DNA of 64,000 nt from Epilithonimonas xixisoli (GCF_004365655.1 NZ_SOEO01000001.1:1240001-1304000); one strand, 5' to 3'. Shown: positions 35,036 through 42,448, counted from the first letter of the stretch. Notes: generated by a model not told the origin, from the letters alone. Numbers and translations are program-made.

Positions 35036-35467
35036 ATGCTCATATTTTCAAATACCTGTCAATACGCGATCAAAGCTTGCATTGTACTGGCAACGGAAAA
35101 AAGAAAGATTGGAATTATTGATATTTCAGAAATCATAGAAACGCCAACAGCCTTCACTTCCAAAATCCTACAACAGCTTACCAAAAAACAGTTGATCTCA
35201 TCTGGAAAAGGAAAAGGTGGTGGATTCTATCTAAGCGATGAACAGTTTGAAAACCTAACCATCAAAGATATCTATGAAAACTTTGAAGGTGAGGAAGCTC
35301 TTACTTACTGCCTCTTGGGACTAAGACAATGCAATAGCGAGAATCCTTGCCCCATCCATCATCTGGCAGTTGCAGTAAGAGAAAAAGTGATGATCATGTT
35401 CCAACACAAAATCAAAGATTTGAAAGATCTCGGTACTGTGATGCAAATGATTAAGCAAGTCGATTAA
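35036..35467 (+). CDS. Rrf2-family regulator with three-cysteine cluster motif (NsrR/IscR-like)
   Basis: 143-aa winged-helix regulator. N-terminal CQYAIKACIVLA and the HTH ETPTAFTSKILQQLTKKQLI are followed by the wing GKGKGGGFYLS. Cys92, Cys99 and Cys105 lie in the C-terminal loop (YCLLGLRQCN, ENPCPIHH). This is close to the C93/C99/C105 arrangement of NsrR and to IscR, so Fe-S sensing (NO, oxygen or cluster status) is likely. The start is supported by the -7 box just upstream. It is single, converging with the DUF4249 gene; no NO-detoxification gene is adjacent, so the regulon lies elsewhere. Confidence 0.88.
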   Translation: MLIFSNTCQYAIKACIVLATEKRKIGIIDISEIIETPTAFTSKILQQLTKKQLISSGKGKGGGFYLSDEQFENLTIKDIYENFEGEEALTYCLLGLRQCNSENPCPIHHLAVAVREKVMIMFQHKIKDLKDLGTVMQMIKQVD

Positions 35468-35498
35468 ATTATTTTCATTCACTATTGCAGATTGAAGT

Positions 35499-36305
35499 TT
35501 ATTCAATAACTGCAGTTTTAAAACGTACTGTGTGCGCTGAAAAATAACCTAAAGCACCATTACTGATATTACTTGGCGGATTGGTCGGCGTAATTCCACC
35601 ACCAGGTCCGCCACCGCCAGAAAGTTGCAACAAAGCCGAATAGAAGAGATAAACTTTCTCATCAATACATTGCATTTCTACATTGATGGTGTCCCCTACT
35701 TTCACCTTCACACTGCCATCTTCATCATCATTTGGAAGTATCAGAGGTCTTTGATTTGGCATTCCGTTATTAACATTGTCGGAGAATTCCTGGAAGTTTT
35801 TCTTCGTGCGATTGTTGACATTATAACTGAATAGATAACGATTTCCCAACGCCGACGGATCTGTAAAAACTGGTAAAAGTGTATAACTCGTTTCTCCTCC
35901 AACCATAAAAGAATCCTGCTCCAGGCCTTCAAATTCTACCGCTTCCGGCATTTTACTTTGCGCTAGATATTCTTTTCCTTCAGCTAAAACTTTTAAAGTG
36001 TAAGTTCTTCCAGATTGTCCCAAGAACGTTGAAGTTTGATAATTTCCATTTCCAATGTATTCTAGGATTTCTGTTTGTCCAAGATCGTCCGTCAATGTTA
36101 CTGTTGCATTTTCGATCGCTGGATATTCATTGGCCTGAGTGAAAGCAACTGATTTGGTAATTTTCACGAAATACGGACCAGCCTGATCTGTTATGTTGGC
36201 TTCAATCACGATTTGTCCGCTTTTATCGTCCAGATTGAGATCAATTTCTTTCTCGCAGGATGTGATTATAAAAAGAGATAATATAATTAAAAATATGTTT
36301 TTCAT
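35499..36305 (-). CDS. DUF4249 family lipoprotein
   Basis: 268-aa lipoprotein (lipobox ITSC, Cys17) of the Bacteroidota family DUF4249, which accompanies TonB-dependent receptors and is thought to form the outer lid or a receptor partner. The N-terminal strands GQIVIEANITDQAGPYFVKI and AIENATVTLTDDLGQ resemble a carboxypeptidase-regulatory-like fold. A Gly/Pro-rich loop (GGGGPGGGITPTNPP) precedes the last strand. The gene starts 3 bases after the TonB receptor stop, so the two are co-transcribed and probably form one complex in the outer membrane. The ligand is unknown. Confidence 0.87.
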   Translation of the reverse strand: MKNIFLIILSLFIITSCEKEIDLNLDDKSGQIVIEANITDQAGPYFVKITKSVAFTQANEYPAIENATVTLTDDLGQTEILEYIGNGNYQTSTFLGQSGRTYTLKVLAEGKEYLAQSKMPEAVEFEGLEQDSFMVGGETSYTLLPVFTDPSALGNRYLFSYNVNNRTKKNFQEFSDNVNNGMPNQRPLILPNDDEDGSVKVKVGDTINVEMQCIDEKVYLFYSALLQLSGGGGPGGGITPTNPPSNISNGALGYFSAHTVRFKTAVIE

Positions 36306-36308
36306 AGA

Positions 36309-38645
36309 TTAGAATTTGAAGTTATAAGTAATGTTTGGGACCCAACGGAACAATGAAGTTTGCATCGCTCTTGTCGTTCCCGGATTGTTTGGATTATCTT
36401 CAAAGGTAATCGTGTAGGCATTTTGTCTTCCATAAACATTGTAAATTCCGAATGACCAAGAACCTTTGAAACGTTTGTTGGAAACTGGTTCATAAGTTGC
36501 ACTCAAATCCATTCTGTGGTAAGCCGGCATTCTGTCTGCGTTTCTGTTGCTATATTGGAAAACCGTTTGTCCGTTCAATTCATATTTTCCGGTTGGGAAA
36601 GTCACGGCATTTCCTGTGCTGTAGAGGAATAATCCTGAAAAAGACCATTTCGGATTCAGCTGATATGTTGCCACCACCGAGAGATCGTGGGTTTTGTCCT
36701 GTCTTGCGTCATACCATTCATTATCGTTGATGCCGTTGATTTGTCTTTCAGTTTTAGATAAAGTATAGGAAATCCATCCCGTCAGTTTTCCACTTTTCTT
36801 TTTGGCGATGAGTTCCAGTCCGTAAGCTCTTCCCTTTCCGAATAAAAGCTCGCTTTCTACGTCAGCCGCAGTATCAAAAGATATTTGTGCTCCGTTTTTA
36901 TAATCAATCTGATTTTGCATCGATTTGTAATAAATCTCAGCATTCAATTCATAATTATTGTTGTTAAAGTTCCGGCTGTAACCTGCGCTGATCTGGTCGG
37001 CAATTTCAGGTTTTACGGTATAACTGCTTCCAATCCACTGGTCGGTGGGGTTTCCGCTTCCGCTGTTGCTCAGTAAATGTAAATTCTGAGTATTTCTGGA
37101 ATAACCTCCTTTAATACTGCTAACTTCATTAATCCTGTAATTCGCTGTAATTCTTGGTTCAAGATTCACATAAGTTTTCCCGAATTTTCCTTTTTCAAGA
37201 TATTCAGAATCGGTTAAAACTCCATTTTGGTAGGTATTGAAAGTGTCGCCTCCCAAAACCGAAAACATTGCCAGTCTAGCTCCGTAATTAATCGTCAGTT
37301 TTTCTGTTGCTTTAAAATCATCATTAATGTAAATCGTATTTTCCCAAGAATATCTTGGATTTCTCGGAAAACTACTTACGCTCGTTCCCGTTGCACTGCT
37401 TGGTGTAATTGTATGATAAATAGATTGCAAACCAAATTTAACCGAATGTTTATTTCCGGCAAACCAGGAGAAATCCTGTTTCAAATTCCAGTCTTCGATT
37501 TCAGAATCTAATCCGAAAGTATTGTTGTTGCTGCTTAATGCAACATTATAATTGTAATTGCTATAAATGAATGATGTGTTCGAGAATAATTTACTGCTGA
37601 TAATGCTGTTCCAGCGCAAAGTTGCTGTGGCATTTCCCCAATCGGTAGAAAAAGTATCGCCCAGACCTAAAACATCTCTTCCGAAATATCCCGAAAGATA
37701 AAGACGGTTGTTGTCATTGATTTGATAATTGGCTTTTAAATTTAAATCATAAAAATACAATTTGCTGTCTTTGAAATCATCCGTAGCTTTCAAGAAAACA
37801 TCCGCATAAGTTCTTCTTCCCGAAATAATAAATGAAGATTTCTCTTTCTGAATCGGACCTTCAACACTTAATCTGCTACTGATTAAACCAATTCCTCCGT
37901 TGACATTGTAATCTTTGTTATTACCGTCTTTCATTTTCACATCCAAAACGGAAGAAAGTCGACCTCCATATTGAGCGGGACTGTTTCCTTTGATAATACT
38001 CGCATCTTTCAAAGCATCGCTGTTAAAAGTGCTGAAAAATCCTAGTAAATGTGATGCGTTGTAAACTGGAGCTTCATCTAACAAAATCAAATTCTGGTCT
38101 GTAGCGCCACCTCTTACAGAAAAACCGCTGCTTCCTTCACCGTTGCTTTTTATCCCGGGCAAAAGCTGAATGGTTTTCATTACATCTTTTTCACCAAAAA
38201 GAACTGGAAGTTTATCGATTTGTTTGATGCTTAAAGTTTCCGTTCCCATTTGTGCGGTAGAAAGATTCTTGTCCTTTTTTACCGCAGAAATCACGACCTC
38301 TTCAATGTTGGAAGTCTTCTCTTCTTCTTCATCTTGTCTTAATGAAATATTGAGTTTAAGATTATCTTCAACAGTAATAATTTGCTGAAAATCTTTGAAA
38401 CCAGGATTGGAAATCATCAATGTATATGAACCTTTCGGAAGCGAAACGGAGTAAAATCCATATTCATTTGCCAAAATTGAAATGGTAGGATCTTCTGCAA
38501 TTTTCACCGCAACTCCTATGAGTAACTCACCATTTTTTTGGTCTTTGATGGTTCCGCTGACCGAAAAATTTTGTTGTGCAAAAACGACGGAACTAAAACA
38601 AATTGCTGCAATGGAAGTTGCAACTTTAAAGGTTGATATCTGCAT
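36309..38645 (-). CDS. TonB-dependent receptor with carboxypeptidase-like N-terminal domain
   Basis: Outer-membrane active transporter, 778 aa. The signal peptide ends at VVFAQ. Residues 25-110 are a carboxypeptidase-D regulatory-like domain (FSVSGTIKDQKNGELLIGVA), followed by an acidic linker (EEEEKTSNIEE). The plug has DKLPVLFGEKDVMKTIQLLP and GGATDQNLILLDEAPVYN, and a 22-strand-type barrel runs to the terminal Phe (YNFKF). The plug signature without TonB-box consensus and pairing with DUF4249 differ from SusC/RagA systems, which pair with SusD. The substrate is unknown; iron or peptide are both possible. It is the first gene of the two-gene operon. Confidence 0.93.
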   Translation of the reverse strand: MQISTFKVATSIAAICFSSVVFAQQNFSVSGTIKDQKNGELLIGVAVKIAEDPTISILANEYGFYSVSLPKGSYTLMISNPGFKDFQQIITVEDNLKLNISLRQDEEEEKTSNIEEVVISAVKKDKNLSTAQMGTETLSIKQIDKLPVLFGEKDVMKTIQLLPGIKSNGEGSSGFSVRGGATDQNLILLDEAPVYNASHLLGFFSTFNSDALKDASIIKGNSPAQYGGRLSSVLDVKMKDGNNKDYNVNGGIGLISSRLSVEGPIQKEKSSFIISGRRTYADVFLKATDDFKDSKLYFYDLNLKANYQINDNNRLYLSGYFGRDVLGLGDTFSTDWGNATATLRWNSIISSKLFSNTSFIYSNYNYNVALSSNNNTFGLDSEIEDWNLKQDFSWFAGNKHSVKFGLQSIYHTITPSSATGTSVSSFPRNPRYSWENTIYINDDFKATEKLTINYGARLAMFSVLGGDTFNTYQNGVLTDSEYLEKGKFGKTYVNLEPRITANYRINEVSSIKGGYSRNTQNLHLLSNSGSGNPTDQWIGSSYTVKPEIADQISAGYSRNFNNNNYELNAEIYYKSMQNQIDYKNGAQISFDTAADVESELLFGKGRAYGLELIAKKKSGKLTGWISYTLSKTERQINGINDNEWYDARQDKTHDLSVVATYQLNPKWSFSGLFLYSTGNAVTFPTGKYELNGQTVFQYSNRNADRMPAYHRMDLSATYEPVSNKRFKGSWSFGIYNVYGRQNAYTITFEDNPNNPGTTRAMQTSLFRWVPNITYNFKF

Positions 38646-38856
38646 CTAATAACATTGAGCAGTAAAGTTATTGATTTATAACTTAGAAACTAGGATTAAC
38701 AAGGGGATTAAAGGAAAATTAATTTAATCACGTCCATATCTAATACAAAAAACTTAGGCAAAATCTCCCACTAAAAAAATGAGTTGTTGCTTTTTAATTT
38801 GAAATCGATTATTATTGTAGAGAATAAAAAAATGACATAAATCCTCAATAATAAAA

Positions 38857-39141
38857 ATGATTAATTTATATAGAAAAACAGCAGTAGTAGAAGGTATTTC
38901 TTATCTCATTTTGCTTTTTGTTGCGATGCCTTTAAAATACTTTTTCAACATTCCGGAAGCTGTGAAATATTTTGGATGGATTCATGGTGTTTTGTTTTTG
39001 GTGTTCCTTGTATTCCTTGTGCTTGCAGCAGTGAAATACCGATGGAGCTTGATAAGAATTGGAATTTATCTCATCGCCTCCGTGCTTCCTATAGTTCCTT
39101 TTATTTTGGATAAAAAATTGGCAGAAGAATATCCCAACTAA
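38857..39141 (+). CDS. DUF3817 small membrane protein
   Basis: 94-aa inner-membrane protein of the DUF3817 family (function unknown). Three hydrophobic segments: residues 11-30 (VEGISYLILLFVAMPL), 43-63 (IHGVLFLVFLVFLVLAAV) and 68-88 (LIRIGIYLIASVLPIVPFIL). The motif EGISYLILLFVAMPLKYF and the GWIHGVLFL stretch are the family signature. It is single, preceded by about 210 AT-rich bases without a clear promoter, and followed by a strong bidirectional terminator shared with the convergent SPFH gene. Confidence 0.88.
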   Translation: MINLYRKTAVVEGISYLILLFVAMPLKYFFNIPEAVKYFGWIHGVLFLVFLVFLVLAAVKYRWSLIRIGIYLIASVLPIVPFILDKKLAEEYPN

Positions 39142-39149
39142 AAATGTAA

Positions 39150-39179
39150 AAAGACCAACTCAATTACGAGTTGGTCTTT
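39150..39179. terminator. Bidirectional terminator between DUF3817 and SPFH genes
   Basis: Perfect 12-bp arms AAAGACCAACTC / GAGTTGGTCTTT with a 6-base loop, between convergent genes. Confidence 0.9.
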
Positions 39180-39200
39180 CTGTTAATAGATTTTTTAAAA

Positions 39201-40298
39201 TTATCTCGCAAAAATCTCTTTTAACTGAGAAACGATATTGCTGTTTCCGGAAACTGTGATGTCACCGATTTTGTCGGCAATTTTTTCCATATATTCCATT
39301 TCTTTTAATTTCCACAACGTTTCGTTTTCTTCCATCAATTTTGCAGTGTTGAGCAAACTTCTTGTGGAAGCCGTTTCTTCACGACGCATAATGCTGTTGG
39401 CCTGCGCTTTTTTCTCGGCAATCAAGACTTGGTTCATAATTTCTTTCATTTCGCCAGTCAAAATTACATCCCGGATTCCCGCGTCAGAAGCTTTCAAACC
39501 TAAGTCATCGGCTTTTCCACCCAAATTTTCCAAGATTTCTTTGCCAACAGAATCTTTTTTAATTAATAATTCATCCAAAGTCAAGGCTCCAACGAATTCT
39601 CGCAATGCCAATTGCATCAAAATATACAATTGTTTATCGTATTCTTTGTTGTTCATCAAGGCCTTTACCACGTTTTCCACTTGGTAACGCACGTAAAAAT
39701 TGATTCGCAACATCGCTTTATCTTTCGTCAACAATTCTTGTCCGGCGATTTCCATTTGTTGCATTCTCGTGTCGATGGCTTTCACTTCGATGGAAGTTTC
39801 GTTGTTCCAAAAGTAGAGCGTTCCGGATTCCAAAACTTGGGTCAATTTACCGTCAATCAACAACAAACCTTTGTATTGATTGGTAATCACAAACTTTCTG
39901 ACGAAGGTTTTCAACTTCACATTTTCCAAAATTGTTTTAGAAATATTCTCTGTGATTTCAACTTTCGTTAAATCTACTTTTTGAAATTCTCTGTTCACAA
40001 TTCCTTTCCAGAAAGCGTATTGACCGACATTTAAAACGTCTTTGAAAATTCCGTTTTCATGAACCAAAACAATTTCGCCATCTTTCACTTCAACAACTTC
40101 TATCATTGAAGCCAAGTTTTGATTTTTCAACAAAAGATTCAAATCTTCTCCTGTTTTGAACTGGGATTTCATTTCAAAAATTTCTACAGATTTGTTTCCG
40201 AAAAGCCAGTAATTACCTTCTTTCAAAATCTCAATCAAGTTTCCGTTTTTGAAAACCAAACCTACTTGATATGCTTTAATTTGTACATTTTTAATCAT
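39201..40298 (-). CDS. Slipin/SPFH domain protein
   Basis: 365-aa SPFH (stomatin/prohibitin/flotillin) family member. The SPFH core reads LTKDKAMLRINFYVRYQVEN, then REFVGALTLDELLIKKDSVG and LGLKASDAGIRDVILTGEMK. A C-terminal coiled coil (AEKKAQANSIMRREETASTR, then SLLNTAKLMEENETLWKLKE) follows. The usual N-terminal membrane hairpin is replaced by two tandem beta-rich repeats (YQVGLVFKNGNLIEILKEGN and KGLLLIDGKLTQVLESGT). This form is typical of slipins in this phylum, and it may be peripheral rather than integral. It probably assembles into ring-like membrane microdomain scaffolds. No NfeD protease partner is adjacent. Confidence 0.88.
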   Translation of the reverse strand: MIKNVQIKAYQVGLVFKNGNLIEILKEGNYWLFGNKSVEIFEMKSQFKTGEDLNLLLKNQNLASMIEVVEVKDGEIVLVHENGIFKDVLNVGQYAFWKGIVNREFQKVDLTKVEITENISKTILENVKLKTFVRKFVITNQYKGLLLIDGKLTQVLESGTLYFWNNETSIEVKAIDTRMQQMEIAGQELLTKDKAMLRINFYVRYQVENVVKALMNNKEYDKQLYILMQLALREFVGALTLDELLIKKDSVGKEILENLGGKADDLGLKASDAGIRDVILTGEMKEIMNQVLIAEKKAQANSIMRREETASTRSLLNTAKLMEENETLWKLKEMEYMEKIADKIGDITVSGNSNIVSQLKEIFAR

Positions 40299-40676
40299 TC
40301 TATTTTATTTTTATGTTTTATTAAATATTATAAAAAAAGGAAATTCTGAAATTCTCTCATCCAAAAAATAGCGGAAGAAAAGCGGTTCAGAAAAAATCTG
40401 TTTATTTCAAAACTTGATATCAAATTTGATTTTTAACGCTTTGATTTTTAATGTTAACTTCATTGATGCAAAAGCAAAAAACAAGTTGTTCATTTTAAAA
40501 TCTCCGTTTAAAAATATAGATTCAACGACCAATTGTTTATCAAACTAAACTTTATCTTTTCAAAATCATCTTTTCTTGCAAGCTTCTTCAAATTGTTGAT
40601 TCAACAACCGAAAAAACCTCAGAATTTTCCTATTGGAAATGTTTTTATTAATGAGAAAACATTTAAAAAACTCGAC
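40299..40676. other. Gene-free AT-rich region
   Basis: About 380 bases between the SPFH gene and the first tRNA-like element. I see no ORF with coding character, no hairpin with a U run and no clear promoter box, apart from long A/T runs. Confidence 0.5.
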
Positions 40677-40756
40677 TGTCGGATACAGATTTTGAGCCTG
40701 TTTCCAAAAACCTACGTTAAAAGCGTAGTGCTCTGACCAACTGAGCTACATCACCC
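40677..40756 (-). tRNA. tRNA-Lys(TTT)-like, degenerate
   Basis: The minus strand has a normal D arm (TAGCTCAGTTGGTCAGAGCA) and a perfect anticodon arm CTACG-CTTTTAA-CGTAG with anticodon TTT. The variable region is about 10 bases, and the T arm is ACAGG-CTCAAAA-TCTGT, without the TTCGA core. The acceptor strands GGGTGAT and ATCCGAC pair at only four of seven positions. It looks like a decaying or highly divergent tRNA. Confidence 0.45.
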
Positions 40757-40757
40757 T

Positions 40758-40820
40758 GAAGTGAAGACGGGAATCGAACCCGCGCATAAAAATCTATTGC
40801 TATACCGTTTAGCTACTGTT
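40758..40820 (-). tRNA. tRNA-like relic with normal D and T arms
   Basis: D arm GCTA-AACGGTA-TAGC and T arm GCGGG-TTCGATT-CCCGT are sound. The anticodon arm is shortened (ATA ... TAT with about 6 loop bases around GATTTT) and the acceptor strands do not pair. The anticodon cannot be assigned. Confidence 0.35.
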
Positions 40821-40906
40821 CAAAAACAGGAAGGATTCGAACCTTCATACCTAGACATTGGGAAGTTTTTTGGAAAACTTCTAAACCTTCAAATCAAGCT
40901 GAACAG
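40820..40906 (-). tRNA. tRNA-Trp(CCA)-like, degenerate
   Basis: A canonical T arm GAAGG-TTCGAAT-CCTTC is preceded by an enlarged anticodon region whose stem GAAGT/ACTTC encloses TTTCCAAAAA, containing CCA. The variable region is about 15 bases. CTGTTC at the 5' end pairs with GAACAG at the 3' end, but eight extra bases separate the T arm from that strand. GAACAG also abuts the D arm of the next element, so the two overlap. Confidence 0.3.
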
Positions 40907-41114
40907 AAATGGATAATGTTTCTCAACAAACCCTTCTGCAATGGCGATATACCGAAACGCTCAACGTGACCTGTCTGATATTTTGACTAAGATTTATTGC
41001 TAAATTTTAGTGTTATTTCTAATTGATGATGCAAAGTAAAACCCAAAGTGCGCAATCAATTTGCGTAGATTAGAATTTATTATTGTAAGTGGGAAAATTT
41101 TCCGTTTCCTTTCT

Positions 41115-41429
41115 TTATCCCATCAGATGCACCACCACCTGAACTTGTTTCTCCGGATTTTCGTTTGGAGAAATCCTTTGAATGGTTATTTTGAGGTTTT
41201 TCTTTAGTCCTACTTTCAACATTTTGTGGAAAATTCTGTTTTCAGTTCTTGGGATAAAACCGATTTTGCTTTTCTCATAATAAATTGCCACGGCTTTTGC
41301 ATCGTATTTATTGTTTTCTTCTAATTTCAACTTCAGTTGAGAACCGATTTTGAGTTTGCTGAAAATGCTAGCTCCTTCATAGTAGGTAAATCCCGCGACA
41401 TTGAAATTGGTTAGGTATTCTGTTTTCAT
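41115..41429 (-). CDS. HIRAN-domain protein inside the tRNA array
   Basis: 104-aa protein consisting almost only of a HIRAN domain, the OB-like module that binds single-stranded DNA 3' ends in HLTF/Rad5 and also occurs as small stand-alone bacterial proteins. Signature parts are FTYYEGASIFSKLKIGSQLK, NNKYDAKAVAIYYEKSKIGF and IPRTENRIFHKMLKVG. No helicase or nuclease domain is attached. The ATG at 41429 follows an AT-rich 50-base gap after the tRNA-Leu-like gene. Its position inside a tRNA array is unusual. Function here is unknown; DNA end binding is inferred from the family. Confidence 0.82.
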   Translation of the reverse strand: MKTEYLTNFNVAGFTYYEGASIFSKLKIGSQLKLKLEENNKYDAKAVAIYYEKSKIGFIPRTENRIFHKMLKVGLKKNLKITIQRISPNENPEKQVQVVVHLMG

Positions 41430-41481
41430 ATTGAAAGTTTTTTAATATTAATAATTGGCGAATTCTCATTCACAAAATTGT

Positions 41482-41555
41482 ACGGAGAGAGGGAGTCGAA
41501 CCCTCAATTTCTTGAGCCTAAATCAAGTGCGTCTGCCAGTTCCGCCATCTCCGCA
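41482..41555 (-). tRNA. tRNA-Leu(TAG) lacking the long variable arm
   Basis: Acceptor GCGGAGA pairs with TCTCCGT (one G-U), and the discriminator is A. The D arm is leucine-like (GGCGGAACTGGCAGACGC). The anticodon arm CTTGA-TTTAGGC-TCAAG carries TAG, and the T arm is GAGGG-TTCGACT-CCCTC. Only five bases (AAATT) lie between the anticodon and T stems. Bacterial leucine tRNAs are class II and carry a stem-loop of about 10-20 bases there. All other parts look intact. Confidence 0.75.
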
Positions 41556-41641
41556 GGTTTTGGTTAATAAGTTTTACTTTTAACTATTTAAAAATTTGCT
41601 GATTCATCAGGATTGTTCATTATCTTTTTATTTTATTCATT

Positions 41642-41720
41642 GTATTCACGAATGCTTTGCATTTCGAACCTGAACTCCAAGAATCAAAATCTTGTGTGCT
41701 GACCAATTACAGTATGAATC
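41642..41720 (-). tRNA. tRNA-Gln(TTG)-like with an enlarged T-arm region
   Basis: The anticodon arm CAAGA-TTTTGAT-TCTTG is perfect with anticodon TTG. The D region CTGTAATTGGTCAGCAC matches glutamine tRNAs. The acceptor GATTCAT/GTGAATA pairs at six of seven positions, including one wobble. The T region is about 23 bases instead of 17: CAGGTTCGAA is followed by a second hairpin AATGC-AAA-GCATT. Confidence 0.5.
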
Positions 41721-41828
41721 AATGTGAAGAAAAACAAAGCCTGTCTTTAATTTTTGGTTTGATATATGAACTTCTTCGCTCGACAAACTTTTCTTTTTCT
41801 TCGGAACTAATCTCATTTTAGTTATTTG

Positions 41829-41910
41829 AGATGGCTATGGGATTTGAACCCACTCAGTTTTCACAACGGTGTTGCAGACCGCCCCGACTCTCCCACTTCG
41901 GCGAACCATC
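41829..41910 (-). tRNA. tRNA-Cys(GCA)-like with a 12-base variable region
   Basis: The acceptor GATGGTT/AGCCATC is complete (one wobble). The anticodon arm GCGGT-CTGCAAC-ACCGT carries GCA and the T arm is GTGGG-TTCAAAT-CCCAT. The variable region is about 12 bases, more than the 4-5 of standard cysteine tRNAs. The D arm (GCCGAAGTGGGAGAGTCGG) is irregular. Confidence 0.6.
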
Positions 41911-42067
41911 AGATTTATAAATGATAATTGATAATCGATTTTCATTTAAATTTTAATTTCGAGTTAAGAAAAAGTCCGTCTATTGTAATTTGTGTTTTGT
42001 ATAAAGAACTCCTGCTCTTGACAAACCTTTTCTTTCTCTCTTTGAAACAATTAACATTAATTAATTG

Positions 42068-42140
42068 TGATTCCGACAGGATTCGAACCTGTAACTTTAG
42101 GTTTAGAAAACCTATACTCTATCCGTTGAGTTACGAAATC
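42068..42140 (-). tRNA. tRNA-Arg(TCT)
   Basis: Full cloverleaf: acceptor GATTTCG/CGGAATC, D stem ACTC/GAGT, anticodon arm TAGGT-TTTCTAA-ACCTA (TCT), 5-base variable loop, T arm ACAGG-TTCGAAT-CCTGT, discriminator A. CCA is not encoded. Confidence 0.88.
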
Positions 42141-42145
42141 TATTG

Positions 42146-42217
42146 CACTCCATAAGGGAATCGAACCCTTGTCGTTCGGTAGAAAGCCGAACGCACTAAC
42201 CTCTATGCTAATGGAGC
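42146..42217 (-). tRNA. tRNA-Glu(TTC)
   Basis: Full cloverleaf: acceptor GCTCCAT/ATGGAGT (G-U at the end), D stem GCAT/GTGC, anticodon arm TTCGG-CTTTCTA-CCGAA (TTC), T arm AAGGG-TTCGATT-CCCTT, discriminator G. It lies 5 bases from tRNA-Arg. Confidence 0.88.
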
Positions 42218-42223
42218 AAATTG

Positions 42224-42295
42224 TCTGGAAAGCAAGATTCGAACTTGCGACCTCCCGCGTCCAAGACGGGTAAACAACCACCGTTATCTTTCCAG
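42224..42295 (-). tRNA. tRNA-Pro(TGG)
   Basis: Acceptor CTGGAAA/TTTCCAG is perfect. The anticodon arm CCCGT-CTTGGAC-GCGGG carries TGG, the T arm is GCAAG-TTCGAAT-CTTGC and the discriminator is A. The D arm is weak, with about three pairs (AAC/GTT). The C1-G72 end fits proline tRNAs. It lies 6 bases from tRNA-Glu. Confidence 0.82.
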
Positions 42296-42300
42296 TTTTC

Positions 42301-42360
42301 AGATTCACTTCAAAGTTCTTTTCCGAGAGACAGTCGGAGCCAAATTTTTTCCGTGAATCT
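42301..42360 (-). tRNA. Minimal tRNA-Asp(GTC)-like element without D and T arms
   Basis: 60 bases bounded by a perfect 8-bp acceptor-like stem (AGATTCAC / GTGAATCT, ends exactly at 42360 and 42301). It contains a perfect anticodon arm TCCGA-CTGTCTC-TCGGA (42322-42338) with anticodon GTC, T33 and a 7-base loop. The D-side linker is 14 bases with no stem and the T-side linker 13 bases. It is spaced like its neighbours in the array (5 and 3 bases). It could be an armless tRNA, a decoy or a deletion relic. Confidence 0.5.
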
Positions 42361-42363
42361 TTG

Positions 42364-42438
42364 TAATCCCAGAAAGAATCGAACTTTCAACCCCCAGGTT
42401 TAAAAGACTGGTGCTCTAACCAATTGAGCTATGAGATT
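42364..42438 (-). tRNA. tRNA-Lys(TTT) with a bulge in the anticodon stem
   Basis: Acceptor AATCTCA/TGGGATT (one wobble), D arm TAGCTCAATTGGTTAGAGCA, T arm GAAAG-TTCGATT-CTTTC and discriminator A are all sound. The anticodon loop CTTTTAA gives TTT. The 3' side of the anticodon stem carries one extra C (CCAGT versus ACCTGG). Confidence 0.78.
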
Positions 42439-42448
42439 TTATAACTTT

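Noticed and set aside
40533-40736. Plus-strand ORF of 67 codons
   Set aside because: AT-rich chance ORF overlapping the first tRNA-like element; no family features.
41928-42308. ORFs of 75-83 codons on both strands between 41928 and 42308
   Set aside because: They run across the tRNA genes for Arg, Glu and Pro and have no protein-like character.
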